Source of the DNA: JBGOUV01 sp041477815 | GTDB lineage: Bacteria > Acidobacteriota > Terriglobia > Bryobacterales > JACQDG01 | Assembly (NCBI GenBank): GCA_041477815.1 | Contig: JBGOUV010000233.1 | Location: 1 to 10,969, forward strand | DNA length: 10,969 nt | Direction: 5' to 3' | In this document: piece after piece, positions 1 through 7,642 of the stretch | How the letters are laid out: every line of letters begins with the position of its first letter | How positions within the stretch are numbered: position 1 is the stretch's first letter | Notes under the pieces: model-generated | Database searches by the model: none | Told to the model about the DNA's origin: nothing | Seen by the model: only the letters and a program-made list of their open reading frames with translations | Made by a program: the position numbers and the translations under genes

Positions 1-999
1 ATTTCCATCATCATTCCCGCGCGAGATGAGGAACCAAACATCGGCAGGTGTTTGGGGTCGTTAGTTCATCAAGAGGGCGTTTCGTTTGAGATCTTTGTGG
101 TCGATGACCACTCCACCGATAACACCGCGCGGATTGCCCAGTCGTTTCCACAGGTTCGAGTCCTGGCGGCCGCCCCGTTGCCCCCTGGATGGACCGGTAA
201 AGCAAACGCTATACAGACCGCGATTCCATTGGCGCGGGGTCGCTGGTTTCTGTTTACGGATGCGGATACGGTACACTCGCCGGGATCGCTGGAGCGCGGT
301 CTGGCGGAGGCCCAGGAGCATCACGTGGCGCTGCTCTCCTACTCCCCGCGCCAGGAGACCGGCAGCTTCTGGGAGAGGGCCCTACAACCGGTTATCTTCG
401 CGGAACTGAATCGCCGCTTCACCTACGAGGAGATCAACCGCCCGGACTCCCAGGCCGCTGCGGCGAATGGCCAGTATATTCTGATCACGCGGGCCGCCTA
501 TGAAGCTATCGGCGGGCATGCTGCCGTCAAGGGTTCTTTGTTGGAGGACGTGGAACTGGGACGGCTGGCGAAGCGGGTGGGCAAGCTGCGGTTCCGGTAT
601 GGTCCGGATGCAGTTTCTGCCCGCATGTACCGGGGGTGGCAGGACCTCGTCACCGGGTGGACCAAGAATCTGGCGGGTCTTTTTCCCGGCGCTTTGGGGC
701 TGGCTGCGGTGAGATTTCTGGAGTCCCTACTGTTGCTGGGCGGCCCTTTGGCGGCTCTGGCGCTGTGGGCCGATCAGCGCTTGTTCTGGGGGGCCTTGGC
801 GGCTGGCGCTACCATGATCTGCTGCCTGGGTCTGGCCAGGAGATTGCGGAACGCGGGAGGGAACCTGGCCGGCTCCCCGTGGAGCGTGCTGGGGGTCCCG
901 CTCCTTGCCTACCTTCTGCTGCGATCCTATTTTATGTACACGGTCCGGAAAAAGGTAACCTGGAAAGGCCGGAGTATCGAGATCGAACCGCTACCGTAA
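1..999 (+). CDS. GT2-family glycosyltransferase with C-terminal membrane segments (5' partial)
   Basis: The reading frame is already open at base 1 and encodes SIIIPARDEEPNIGRCLGSL, the usual first strand of a GT2 domain, so only a few N-terminal residues are probably missing. Seen along the 332 visible residues: VVDDHSTDNT (33-42, nucleotide-binding loop), the metal-binding DAD at 87-89, the acceptor-side ED at 182-183, and an aromatic RGW..L..GW stretch at 211-220. Hydrophobic segments follow at about 237-256, 262-280 and 296-312, then a basic tail with VTWKGRSIE. This layout resembles the membrane-anchored GT2 enzymes of hopanoid (HpnB-like) and carotenoid (CrtQ-like) pathways, which transfer a sugar to a lipid acceptor at the cytoplasmic membrane. 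The acceptor cannot be read from this sequence. The stop is TAA. The gene converges on the histidine kinase gene. The GT2 call is secure; the HpnB/CrtQ likeness is from recall. Confidence 0.88.
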   Translation: MSIIIPARDEEPNIGRCLGSLVHQEGVSFEIFVVDDHSTDNTARIAQSFPQVRVLAAAPLPPGWTGKANAIQTAIPLARGRWFLFTDADTVHSPGSLERGLAEAQEHHVALLSYSPRQETGSFWERALQPVIFAELNRRFTYEEINRPDSQAAAANGQYILITRAAYEAIGGHAAVKGSLLEDVELGRLAKRVGKLRFRYGPDAVSARMYRGWQDLVTGWTKNLAGLFPGALGLAAVRFLESLLLLGGPLAALALWADQRLFWGALAAGATMICCLGLARRLRNAGGNLAGSPWSVLGVPLLAYLLLRSYFMYTVRKKVTWKGRSIEIEPLP

Positions 1000-1063
1000 G
1001 GGAGCGGTTTCAGAGTGGCCGGTGTGCTACTGGCCACGGGACACTGACCACTGGCCACAGCAT
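1000..1063. repeat. Convergent intergenic spacer with repeated TGGCCAC words
   Basis: This is the 64-base gap between two convergent stop codons. GTGGCC at 1015-1020 can pair with GGCCAC at 1032-1037 or at 1053-1058, and CTGGCCAC occurs exactly at 1030-1037 and 1051-1058 with TGACCACT between. There is no T-run, so it is not a classical intrinsic terminator. It could act as a weak bidirectional stop structure or be a copy of a dispersed intergenic repeat. I saw no other copy in this window. Confidence 0.45.
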
Positions 1064-2731
1064 CTAATACATGGGAATCTTCATCCGCAGCGTGGTCCCA
1101 TGTCCCGGCTGCGACTCCAGCAGCAAGTCGCCTCCCAGAGCCCGCATCCGCTGCTTGATGCTGTTGGGTCCGAGGCGCAGTTGTTCCAGCTCTTCGAGCG
1201 AGTATTTACCCCCGAAGCGAAACCCTTTTCCGTTGTCGCTGACCCCGATGGTCAGGTTGCTGTCGTTCTGTTCGAGGGAAAAAACCACGTGGGTGGCCTG
1301 GGCGTGCTTATGGATATTGTGCAGGGCTTCCCGGACGATTTGCAGGATATCCACCCCCACGCGGCCGGGCACGCCGACCGGCTGCTCGCCGCTGAGAAAC
1401 GTCACCGGGACGCCGCTTTCTTTCTGGAAATCGTCGACCAGGCGGCGGGCGGCGGCGGTGAGGCTGCTGGTATCCACCTCCACCGGCCGCATGCTGTTGA
1501 CGAAGGTGCGCATTTCGGTGACCTGCTTGCGGGCCACCTCCTGGAGCTGGTCCAGCTCCTGGGCCGCCGCCTCCGGGTCGCGCTCCAGCAGTTTGCGGAT
1601 GGTGTGGACGCGCATTTGGAAGCTGATGACGCTCTGGAGCGGGCCGTCGTGGAAGTCCTGGGCCACGCGAGCCCGCTCGCGCTCGTAGGCGGCATGCTCC
1701 ACTGCCTTGATTACCAGTACATGGCGGGCCAGGCGGGTGAACGCCGGCGCTACGCGCTTGAGCCGCCGCTGCAGGTGCGGGCGCATGGGAGAAACGCGGT
1801 TCAGCAGCAGCAGCCGTCCGAAGGGCTTGCCGTTTTGAAACAGGCCGCAACCGGCGGCGTTAGAGACCTGGAATTTCCGCACCAGGTGGGGATGGAGGTC
1901 GAAATCCGCGCTCACCGAACGGGCGCCGGCTTCGGGCAGCTTCACCTCATTGGTCAGAAGATCCAGCTTGTCGCCGCGGCACACCGACCATTCCCGGCTG
2001 TCCTCCAGAACCTTTTCCCCGGCGCCTTCGGCAGGTGGCGGATACCGGCAGAGGCAGAAGTGGTCGTGGGGCTCATCCCAAAACGCCAGCAGCGCGTGCG
2101 AGCAGCGAAACCACCCTGCCAGCTCGCGCAAAGCCTCGTGTATGTTGGTCACCGTGGCCTGCTCGCTGGCTTCGGTTCGCAGGCTGGCCACGGCCAGAAT
2201 CCGCCGCTCGGCCAAATAACGCTGGTCGGAAAAGAGGAGCGCCGCCACCCCCGCCACCACCAGCAGGAACAGCAGGTTCTGCAGGGTCACCACCGCCGGA
2301 GCGTGGCCCGGGGCCTCCAGCCGCGCCGAATAGACCAGCAGGCCCAGGGAGGTCGCCGCCAACACCACTTCGCGGGAGGGCGGCTGCGACCAGCTTTCCA
2401 GCACCAGAAAGACGTAGAACATGCCGGCCAGGAACGCCGCCGGGGTCGTGGTCCGCCAGAAGATCAGGGAGAGCAGGAACACCAGGTCCAGGAAGAGGAT
2501 GAACAGTCGCAAGTTCCGGAGCGCCGGGTGGGCGTGATAGAGGAGCAGGAGCAGGCTGTAGACGACGAAGGCGCCGACCATGACAACTACGGTGCGGCTG
2601 AGCCCCGTGGCGGAGAAGAAGCCTTCCGCCGCCAGGTAGGCGACGGCCAGGACGGCCCTCACCAGGGACATCCGCGCCAGATGCCGGCGGCGGACCAGGT
2701 CGTCCGCGGTTTGCTCTGTCCCCTGCGCCAC
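1064..2731 (-). CDS. Membrane sensor histidine kinase, NarL/DegS type (HisKA_3 plus HATPase_c), with GAF-like domain
   Basis: A 555-residue sensor kinase that should autophosphorylate and pass the phosphate to a LuxR-type response regulator. Residues 22-168 carry about six hydrophobic membrane segments with no large periplasmic domain. Residues about 190-335 look like a GAF-type sensory fold, judged by position and length only. The dimerisation/phosphoacceptor helix has RARVAQDFHDGPLQ with the likely phospho-His at 361. The ATPase domain shows the N box (EALHNIHKHA, Asn 472), the G1 box (SDNGKGF, 498-504) and a GHGTTLRMKIP end. The frame opens at GTG 2731; no good Shine-Dalgarno is visible, and CTG at 2735-2737 or Met21 are alternatives. 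It lies 54 bp after the zinc-ribbon gene on the same strand and looks like the last gene of the bshC operon. No response regulator is in the window, so the signal and target are unknown. Confidence 0.9.
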   Translation of the reverse strand: MAQGTEQTADDLVRRRHLARMSLVRAVLAVAYLAAEGFFSATGLSRTVVVMVGAFVVYSLLLLLYHAHPALRNLRLFILFLDLVFLLSLIFWRTTTPAAFLAGMFYVFLVLESWSQPPSREVVLAATSLGLLVYSARLEAPGHAPAVVTLQNLLFLLVVAGVAALLFSDQRYLAERRILAVASLRTEASEQATVTNIHEALRELAGWFRCSHALLAFWDEPHDHFCLCRYPPPAEGAGEKVLEDSREWSVCRGDKLDLLTNEVKLPEAGARSVSADFDLHPHLVRKFQVSNAAGCGLFQNGKPFGRLLLLNRVSPMRPHLQRRLKRVAPAFTRLARHVLVIKAVEHAAYERERARVAQDFHDGPLQSVISFQMRVHTIRKLLERDPEAAAQELDQLQEVARKQVTEMRTFVNSMRPVEVDTSSLTAAARRLVDDFQKESGVPVTFLSGEQPVGVPGRVGVDILQIVREALHNIHKHAQATHVVFSLEQNDSNLTIGVSDNGKGFRFGGKYSLEELEQLRLGPNSIKQRMRALGGDLLLESQPGHGTTLRMKIPMY

Positions 2732-2785
2732 TGCCAGACATTCTACCGCGAACGGCCCACCAACCCCACCCCACCGGTTCCGTGC

Positions 2786-3232
2786 TTACAGCGAACGCTC
2801 GGCCAGGTCTCCGATCAGCGGCAGCGAGTAGCGCTCCTGCTGGCTGGCCTTCAGGATCATAAATCCCGACAACCCCAGAACCAGCAGCTTCAGGATCTTG
2901 CGAAATGGAAACAGATGCATCGGCAGTGCCGGGAACCAGGGCAGCACCGCCCACTCCAGCAGGAGCCAGGCGACAAACAGGTACAGGCCCTGGAAGGCGT
3001 GGAATCGGACCTCCGGCATCTGCCGGTACTTCTCGGACCCGAGCACGAACAGGGCGGCGATCCAGCCCACGAAGGGTACGTAGCAGAACATGGCGGCCCC
3101 CCGCGGGCTGATGGCCTCGCCCGCGCTACCGTAGACCCCCGGCGAGCCCGGGATCGGCTGGCGCGTCCCGCACCTGCCGCAGTAAAAGTCCCGGTTTGTC
3201 ACCGACCCGCCGCATTGTGAGCAGAAGGGCAC
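2786..3232 (-). CDS. Zinc-ribbon DUF4870-like small membrane protein
   Basis: A 148-residue protein. The N-terminus has two CxxC pairs (Cys4, Cys7, Cys18, Cys21; FCSQCGG and YCGRCGT), the layout of a zinc-ribbon. After a Gly/Pro linker come hydrophobic segments at about 47-65, 82-100 and 111-128. Between the first two lies VRFHAFQGLYL, which matches the RFHAxQ signature I associate with DUF4870/Tic20-like membrane proteins. The function of that family is not established. The start is GTG; GGGAG nine bases upstream supports it, and no in-frame ATG is nearby. It sits 45 bp downstream of bshC and 54 bp upstream of the histidine kinase gene on the same strand, so co-transcription is likely. A role in redox or metal sensing beside the kinase is possible but is inference only. 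Confidence 0.82.
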   Translation of the reverse strand: MPFCSQCGGSVTNRDFYCGRCGTRQPIPGSPGVYGSAGEAISPRGAAMFCYVPFVGWIAALFVLGSEKYRQMPEVRFHAFQGLYLFVAWLLLEWAVLPWFPALPMHLFPFRKILKLLVLGLSGFMILKASQQERYSLPLIGDLAERSL

Positions 3233-3241
3233 GTCTGACTT

Positions 3242-3246
3242 CTCCC
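3242..3246 (-). promoter_or_regulatory. Ribosome binding site for the zinc-ribbon gene
   Basis: On the minus strand this reads GGGAG, nine bases before the GTG at 3232. It decides for the GTG start, since the frame offers no ATG nearby. Confidence 0.6.
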
Positions 3247-3277
3247 ACCTAAGGATACGGAAACCCGCGCAAAAAGT

Positions 3278-4879
3278 TCAAACTACCAGCACCTGGTGGT
3301 CGGGGCAATCGAACCGGACCGACTCGTGGAGCTGGTCGAGCAGGCCTAGCCCGTGGCGGGCGAGGAAGGGAAGGACCGAGTAGAGCCGTTCCTGGAGGGT
3401 CTTTTCGGGATAGATCAGGTGGAGCAGGCAGGCGGCCTCCTCGCGGGCCCGCTCGGCCCGGCGCAGACTCTCCCGCCCCGCTTTGGCCTGGATCTTCGAG
3501 AACTGGTACTGCATCTTGCTCCGCGACTTTTCGAGGGCCGCCACCAGGGTAGGATCGAACCCGGCGAGCTGGGCCTGGACCGCGTCCAGGACGCTCGCGA
3601 TGCCCGTCTGGCCCTCGGCGAAGGCGCGGTGCAGCGGACCGGGAATGAGGGTCTCGGCGATGCGCAGCTCCACGGCCGCGTCGCCCTGCAGGATGTCTGA
3701 CAGCTTCAGCCCATAGCGTTTCATGAGCTTGGCCGCGCGGGCGTCCAGCAGGGTGAAGCAGGCGCGGGGCTGTGCTACGGGCATCCGGCCCAAGAGCCGC
3801 CGGTAGATGACCTCCGACTGCGCCAGGTAGGCCAGCTCCGCCGGACCTCCAATATAGGCCACCGTAGGGAGCAGGAAATCCTGGACCACCGGCCGCAGCA
3901 GGGCGTTGGGGGAAAAACACTCGGGCGAGCGCTCGAGACCGGCCAGCAACTCGGCGGTGGTGTATCTGGTCCCGTTGGAGGCATAGATATCACCAGTGCG
4001 TCTCAGGGGCGCCCGGCGGCCCTGCTCCAGCAGGAAGAACAGCGAGGTCTTCTCTTCCACGTGCACCTGGATGTGGTAGCCGCAACTTTCCAGCTCGCGG
4101 CCCCGCTGGAGCAGGGACGCGGTCAGATCCGGAGCGTGTTCGATGGCCTGCCGTACCAGGGGAGCGGCCAGATGCCGAATGGCCAGCGACTGCGGGTCGA
4201 GCAGCAGTACCCCGTAGGGCTCCAGCAGCCGCCTCAAGAGGGACTTGAACCCGGAGGCAAACGTGGCTCCGTCGGCGTAGGCCTCGGTGGCCAGCTTGGT
4301 GATCTCATCGCCGAAGGGGAGCCCGCTGAGAGCCCCGCGCAGCGCCTGGGCGTCACTGTCCGCCACTCGCACGCCGCCCACCGGCTCGTGCACGGCGGCG
4401 CGGGCCTGCGCCTCCAGGCGCACCGGCCGGTTGGCCGCGTCGAACACCCAGACGTGGTTGATCTCCTCCAGGTCATGGTCCTCGGTGGCCAGCCAGAACA
4501 CCGGAACCGCCGGAAGGCCCTGGTCGCTCAGCTCGCGGGCCAGCCGGGCGGCGCTGAGCGCCTTGTAAATCGTAAAGACCGGCCCGGTGTAGAGTCCCAC
4601 TTGCTGCCCGCTGGCCACCACCAGCGTGCCGGACTGGGCCAGCCGGTCCAGGTGATTCTGGGCGGCGGCGCCGGCGTCGCGGTTCTCGGCGGCGAGCGCC
4701 TCCACCAGCGCCGCCCGGTGTCCCGCCTCCATCTGGATGCGCTCCGCCGCCGCGCGGTAGGACTCCATGAGGAACGGCGCATGGTGATAGAAGCCGCTCA
4801 CTCGCTCGAAATGATAGGCCAGGTCGGCGAACAGGCGCGTCGTGTGCGGCAGTTCCGTATGACGGATACACTCAGGCAT
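3278..4879 (-). CDS. bshC: Bacillithiol biosynthesis cysteine-adding enzyme BshC
   Basis: A 533-residue protein of the usual BshC length. BshC performs the last step of bacillithiol synthesis, joining cysteine to glucosaminyl-malate in the cytoplasm. Diagnostic stretches are SGQQVGLYTGPVFTIYKA (90-107, nucleotide-fold loop), PVFWLATEDHDLEEIN (126-141) and the PTVAYIGGPAELAYLAQ block (338-354). A helical, probably coiled-coil region lies at about 445-490, and the C-terminus contains DHQVL, as family members commonly end. The start is ATG 4879. A weak GGA is the only upstream purine run, so the start rests on the homologous N-terminus LPHTTRLFADL. bshA and bshB are not in the window. The gene heads a probable operon with the zinc-ribbon and kinase genes and is divergent from hemW. 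Family assignment is secure; enzyme activity is inferred from the family. Confidence 0.95.
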   Translation of the reverse strand: MPECIRHTELPHTTRLFADLAYHFERVSGFYHHAPFLMESYRAAAERIQMEAGHRAALVEALAAENRDAGAAAQNHLDRLAQSGTLVVASGQQVGLYTGPVFTIYKALSAARLARELSDQGLPAVPVFWLATEDHDLEEINHVWVFDAANRPVRLEAQARAAVHEPVGGVRVADSDAQALRGALSGLPFGDEITKLATEAYADGATFASGFKSLLRRLLEPYGVLLLDPQSLAIRHLAAPLVRQAIEHAPDLTASLLQRGRELESCGYHIQVHVEEKTSLFFLLEQGRRAPLRRTGDIYASNGTRYTTAELLAGLERSPECFSPNALLRPVVQDFLLPTVAYIGGPAELAYLAQSEVIYRRLLGRMPVAQPRACFTLLDARAAKLMKRYGLKLSDILQGDAAVELRIAETLIPGPLHRAFAEGQTGIASVLDAVQAQLAGFDPTLVAALEKSRSKMQYQFSKIQAKAGRESLRRAERAREEAACLLHLIYPEKTLQERLYSVLPFLARHGLGLLDQLHESVRFDCPDHQVLVV

Positions 4880-4926
4880 GCGTGGTTCCAGGAGTTCGAC
4901 CCTTTCGCTAGAATAGCATTGTAAGG
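4880..4926. promoter_or_regulatory. Divergent bshC/hemW intergenic region
   Basis: Only 47 bp separate two divergent ATGs, so any promoters must sit here or inside the flanking genes. On the plus strand TAGAAT (4909-4914) is a fair -10 box placed so that transcription would start about 6 bases before the hemW ATG. On the minus strand TACAAT (4923-4918) is a fair -10 for bshC. No convincing -35 box is seen for either. The AAGG before hemW abuts the ATG with no spacer, so it is unlikely to be a normal ribosome binding site. Confidence 0.3.
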
Positions 4927-6021
4927 ATGCCCGGCGTCTACATCTCCGTTCCCTTCTGCGCCCAGAAGTGCACCTACTGCAACTTCGCTTCCGGCGTCCT
5001 GCCGCGGGAGCTGCTGGATCCCTATATCGAGGCCGTGGCTGGGGAAATCAGGGCCGAGCGGTTTACCGGCTCGCCGGACACCCTCTATCTGGGCGGCGGC
5101 ACCCCCAGCCTGCTCGACGCGGCGCCGCTCGGACGCCTCCTGTCGGGGCTTCCGGTAGCGGCGTGGCGCGAGGCGACCATCGAGGCCAGCCCCGGCTCGG
5201 TGACCCCCGAGCGCGCCCGGCTCTGGCGCGAGGCCGGACTGAACCGCGTGAGCCTGGGGGTACAGTCGTTTGTCCCGCGCGAGATCGCCGCTACCGGCCG
5301 CCAGCACACCCCCGAGCAGGTAGCTGCCGAGGTAGCGTTGCTGCGGCGCGAGGGGCTCGACAATATCAATATCGATCTCATCGCCGGCCTTGCCCACCAG
5401 ACCCGGGAGAGCTGGCGGGGGTCGCTCGACTGGATCGACCGGCTCCGCCCGCCACACGTCTCCGTTTACATGCTGGAGGTGGATGAAGACAGCCGCCTCG
5501 GCCGCGAGATCACCAGCGGCGGCTCCCGCTACGGCGCCGGCGCCGCCCCGGATGACGACACCACCACCGAGCTATACCTGGAGGCCGTGGAGCGCCTGGA
5601 GCGCCGGGGTCTGGCCCGCTACGAAATCTCCAACTTTGCCCGGCCGGGCTGCGAGTCGGTTCACAACCTGAAATACTGGCGCCTCGACCCGTATCGCGGC
5701 TTCGGCGCCGACGCCCACTCCTTTGACGGCCTCCGGCGCTGGTCCAACGTGGAATCCGCCGGCGAGTACGTGGAGCGGTTCGGCGCCGGCCGGTCCCCGG
5801 TTCTGGAGACCACGCCGGCCGACCCCGCCCACGAGCGCTTCTTTGTGGGCCTGCGGCAGACGGGCGGCGTCGCTCCTACCGACCAGGAATGGGCGTCCTT
5901 TGCCGAGCCCATCGGCCGCCTCACCGGCGACGGCCTGCTGGAGCGCCGCGGCTCCCGGCTGCGGCTCACCTCCCGAGGCGTCTTGCTTTCCAATCTCGTT
6001 TTCCAGGAGTTTCTCCCGTGA
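4927..6021 (+). CDS. hemW: HemW-type radical SAM heme chaperone (coproporphyrinogen III oxidase-like)
   Basis: A 364-residue radical SAM protein. CAQKCTYCNF (Cys11, Cys15, Cys18) is the CxxxCxxC motif that binds the 4Fe-4S cluster and SAM. YLGGGTPSLL (54-63) is the glycine-rich SAM-contact motif, followed by GVQSF (111-115). The C-terminal HemW/HemN region shows YEISNFA (232-238), HNLKYW (246-251) and GFGADAHS (258-265). The short N-terminus before the cysteines fits HemW rather than true HemN, which is longer. HemW binds heme and is thought to insert it into respiratory proteins. ATG 4927 is the only likely start after an in-frame TAG at 4909-4911. It lacks a spaced ribosome binding site and the transcript may be nearly leaderless. 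Its TGA overlaps the GTG of the threonine aldolase gene, so the two are translationally coupled. Confidence 0.93.
   Translation: MPGVYISVPFCAQKCTYCNFASGVLPRELLDPYIEAVAGEIRAERFTGSPDTLYLGGGTPSLLDAAPLGRLLSGLPVAAWREATIEASPGSVTPERARLWREAGLNRVSLGVQSFVPREIAATGRQHTPEQVAAEVALLRREGLDNINIDLIAGLAHQTRESWRGSLDWIDRLRPPHVSVYMLEVDEDSRLGREITSGGSRYGAGAAPDDDTTTELYLEAVERLERRGLARYEISNFARPGCESVHNLKYWRLDPYRGFGADAHSFDGLRRWSNVESAGEYVERFGAGRSPVLETTPADPAHERFFVGLRQTGGVAPTDQEWASFAEPIGRLTGDGLLERRGSRLRLTSRGVLLSNLVFQEFLP
6005..6009 (+). promoter_or_regulatory. Ribosome binding site for the threonine aldolase gene
   Basis: AGGAG lies eight bases before GTG 6018, inside the last codons of hemW. It fixes the start at 6018, even though the frame stays open much further upstream. 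Confidence 0.8.
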
Positions 6022-7052
6022 TCGACCTGCGCAGCGACACCGTCACCCGTCCCACCCCCGAAATGCGGCAAGCCATGGCTGAGGCCGAGGTCGGCGACGA
6101 CGTCTATCGAGAAGATCCCACCGTCAACCGCCTGGAAGAGCGCGCTGCCGATATCCTGGGAAAGGAAGCGGCGCTATTCGTGCCGTCCGGGACCATGGGC
6201 AACCAGATCTCGGTCAAGCTCCACACCCGTCCCGGCCAGGAGGTGATCTGCGAGCAGCGCTGCCACGTCTACAACTTCGAGATGGGGGCCATGGCCGCCA
6301 TCTCGAGCTGCCAGGCTAACGTCATCCCGACCTCCGACGGCATCCTGCGCTGGGAACTGATCCAGGAGAAGCTGCGACCTGGAATCTACTACTATTCACG
6401 AACGGCGCTCATCACCCTGGAGAACACCCACAACATGGCCGGGGGGACGGTCTATCCGCCGGCAGTGGCCCGGGAGATCTGCGATCGCGCCCACGAGCTG
6501 GGTCTGAAGGTCCACCTGGACGGCGCCCGCATCTTCAACGCCGCCACCTGCCTGGGGCGTCCGGTACGCGAGCTCGCCGCCCCCTTCGACTCGGTCATGT
6601 TCTGCCTGTCCAAAGGCCTGGGCGCCCCGGTGGGTTCGCTGATAGTTGGCCCGCGCCCGTTCATCGACGAGGCCCTGCGGGTGCGCAAACTGCTGGGGGG
6701 CGGGATGCGACAGGCGGGAGTGCTGGCCGCGGCGGGCCTGATCGCCCTCGAAAAACACCCCGCCAAGCTGGCCGACGACCACGCCAACGCCCGCTTCCTG
6801 GCCCAAGGCTTGTGCGGCCTGCCCGGCATTCAAGTCGATCTAAGTACTGTCCAGACCAATATCGTGGTCTTCGACGTCTCCGGCGCCGGCCTGCCCGCCG
6901 CCGAGGTCTCCGCCCGCCTCAAGGCGCAAGGCGTCCTGATCAACCCCATCAACGCCCGCCTGATGCGCCTGGTGACCCACTCCGACGTAAACCGCGACGA
7001 CTGCGCGCGGGCGCTGGAAGTCATCCGAACGATAGCGGAGCCGCAGCCGTAA
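6018..7052 (+). CDS. ltaE: Low-specificity L-threonine aldolase
   Basis: A 344-residue PLP enzyme of fold type I, the usual length. It cleaves L-threonine or L-allo-threonine to glycine and acetaldehyde in the cytoplasm. Seen: the N-terminal IDLRSDTVTRPTPEM hallmark, VPSGTMGNQ (55-63, cofactor phosphate loop), His83 in the position of the PLP-stacking histidine, HLDGAR (166-171) with the Asp that contacts the pyridine nitrogen, and the Schiff-base lysine in CLSKGLGAPVGS (Lys199). Arg317 in RLMRLVTH fits the substrate-carboxylate arginine. The GTG start overlaps the hemW stop as GTGA and has a good AGGAG, so it is coupled to hemW. An upstream start near 5889 is open but lies within hemW and lacks family similarity. 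The stop is 6 bp from the stop of the convergent vapC. The product could also act on beta-hydroxy amino acids other than threonine. Confidence 0.94.
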   Translation: MIDLRSDTVTRPTPEMRQAMAEAEVGDDVYREDPTVNRLEERAADILGKEAALFVPSGTMGNQISVKLHTRPGQEVICEQRCHVYNFEMGAMAAISSCQANVIPTSDGILRWELIQEKLRPGIYYYSRTALITLENTHNMAGGTVYPPAVAREICDRAHELGLKVHLDGARIFNAATCLGRPVRELAAPFDSVMFCLSKGLGAPVGSLIVGPRPFIDEALRVRKLLGGGMRQAGVLAAAGLIALEKHPAKLADDHANARFLAQGLCGLPGIQVDLSTVQTNIVVFDVSGAGLPAAEVSARLKAQGVLINPINARLMRLVTHSDVNRDDCARALEVIRTIAEPQP

Positions 7053-7058
7053 CAGAGC

Positions 7059-7445
7059 TCAACTCGCCCGCAGACGGAGAGGGCACAGGCGGGCGATGCG
7101 GCCAAAAACGGCATCGCGGGAAAGCAGCAGGGCCTTGCGGTCCAAGGCGCACTGCGCCACGTGGGCGTCCGGCGTGGAAACGGCCAGACCTTGGTGTCTC
7201 AAGTGCTGGCGCAACTCGCCGACGCGGATCCAATGAGCGAGCGGCGTTTCGTGAAGCGGGAAATTCTGCAAGAGCTCCGCAATCGACGCTTGATCGCGCG
7301 GTCGCTGCGCTCCGCTGATCAGTTCCGCCACCACCAGCGGCGGCAACACCACCAGACCCTGCGGAAGGACTTCCTCCAGAAAGGCGCAGGGACGCCCCGC
7401 GAAGAAGTCGATCCAGACGGAGGTGTCAACGACGACGCCGCTCAC
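7059..7445 (-). CDS. vapC: VapC-type PIN-domain ribonuclease toxin
   Basis: A 128-residue PIN-domain protein. The acidic metal-binding residues are present: Asp7 in VDTSVWIDFF, Glu41 in VVAELISG, Asp93 in STPDAHVAQCAL and Asp111 in LSRDAVF, so the nuclease site looks intact. VapC toxins cut tRNA or rRNA when their antitoxin is degraded. The start is GTG 7445, which overlaps the end of vapB by 20 bp, the usual coupling of this pair. The stop is only 6 bp from the stop of the convergent threonine aldolase gene, so there is no room for a separate terminator. The RNA target cannot be told from sequence. Confidence 0.92.
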   Translation of the reverse strand: MSGVVVDTSVWIDFFAGRPCAFLEEVLPQGLVVLPPLVVAELISGAQRPRDQASIAELLQNFPLHETPLAHWIRVGELRQHLRHQGLAVSTPDAHVAQCALDRKALLLSRDAVFGRIARLCPLRLRAS

Positions 7446-7638
7446 GGGAGAGTTCCAGGTCCACGTTCAGCTTAATCTTGCCGCGCAGGGCCATGGCCTT
7501 CTCATAGGCCCGGGCCTGGCGCACTCGCCGCAGCCCTTCGACCAGGGTTCCGGTAATGCCCGAGCCGGTAACGGACATCGCCTCTTCGAGCAAATCCCTC
7601 GGCAGGTTGGCCGTGATGCGGCGGGCGTCGGTCATCAT
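7426..7638 (-). CDS. vapB: VapB-type antitoxin
   Basis: Seventy residues from ATG 7638. The N-terminus RRITANLPRDLLEEAM looks like a ribbon-helix-helix DNA-binding strand and helix. TGTLVEGLRRVRQARAYEKA continues the helical part and the basic C-terminus should wrap VapC, as in VapB antitoxins. The frame is open up to a TTG at 7671, but that TTG is the first half of the apparent -35 box of the gene's own promoter, so a start at the tandem ATGs (7638 or 7635) is preferred. It overlaps vapC by 20 bp. Autorepression of the promoter by the VapBC complex is expected from the family; an ATAC/GTAT inverted repeat at 7643-7658 could be the operator. Confidence 0.85.
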   Translation of the reverse strand: MMTDARRITANLPRDLLEEAMSVTGSGITGTLVEGLRRVRQARAYEKAMALRGKIKLNVDLELSRERRRR

Positions 7639-7642
7639 CGAG

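Noticed and set aside
1..999. Glycosyltransferase as BshA, the first bacillithiol enzyme
   Set aside because: BshA is a GT4 enzyme with two Rossmann domains; this is a GT2 with a DAD motif and C-terminal membrane segments, and is not in the bshC operon.
1022..3220. Long plus-strand open frame of 732 codons
   Set aside because: It runs antisense through the kinase and zinc-ribbon genes, its translation is low-complexity (Gln/His/Arg/Gly-rich) and matches no family; it is a by-product of high GC.
4061..4924. Plus-strand open frame of 287 codons upstream of hemW
   Set aside because: Antisense to bshC, whose family motifs are clear; no domain in this frame.
5889..6017. Longer N-terminus for the threonine aldolase
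   Set aside because: The extra codons lie inside hemW, have no family similarity, and AGGAG points to GTG 6018.
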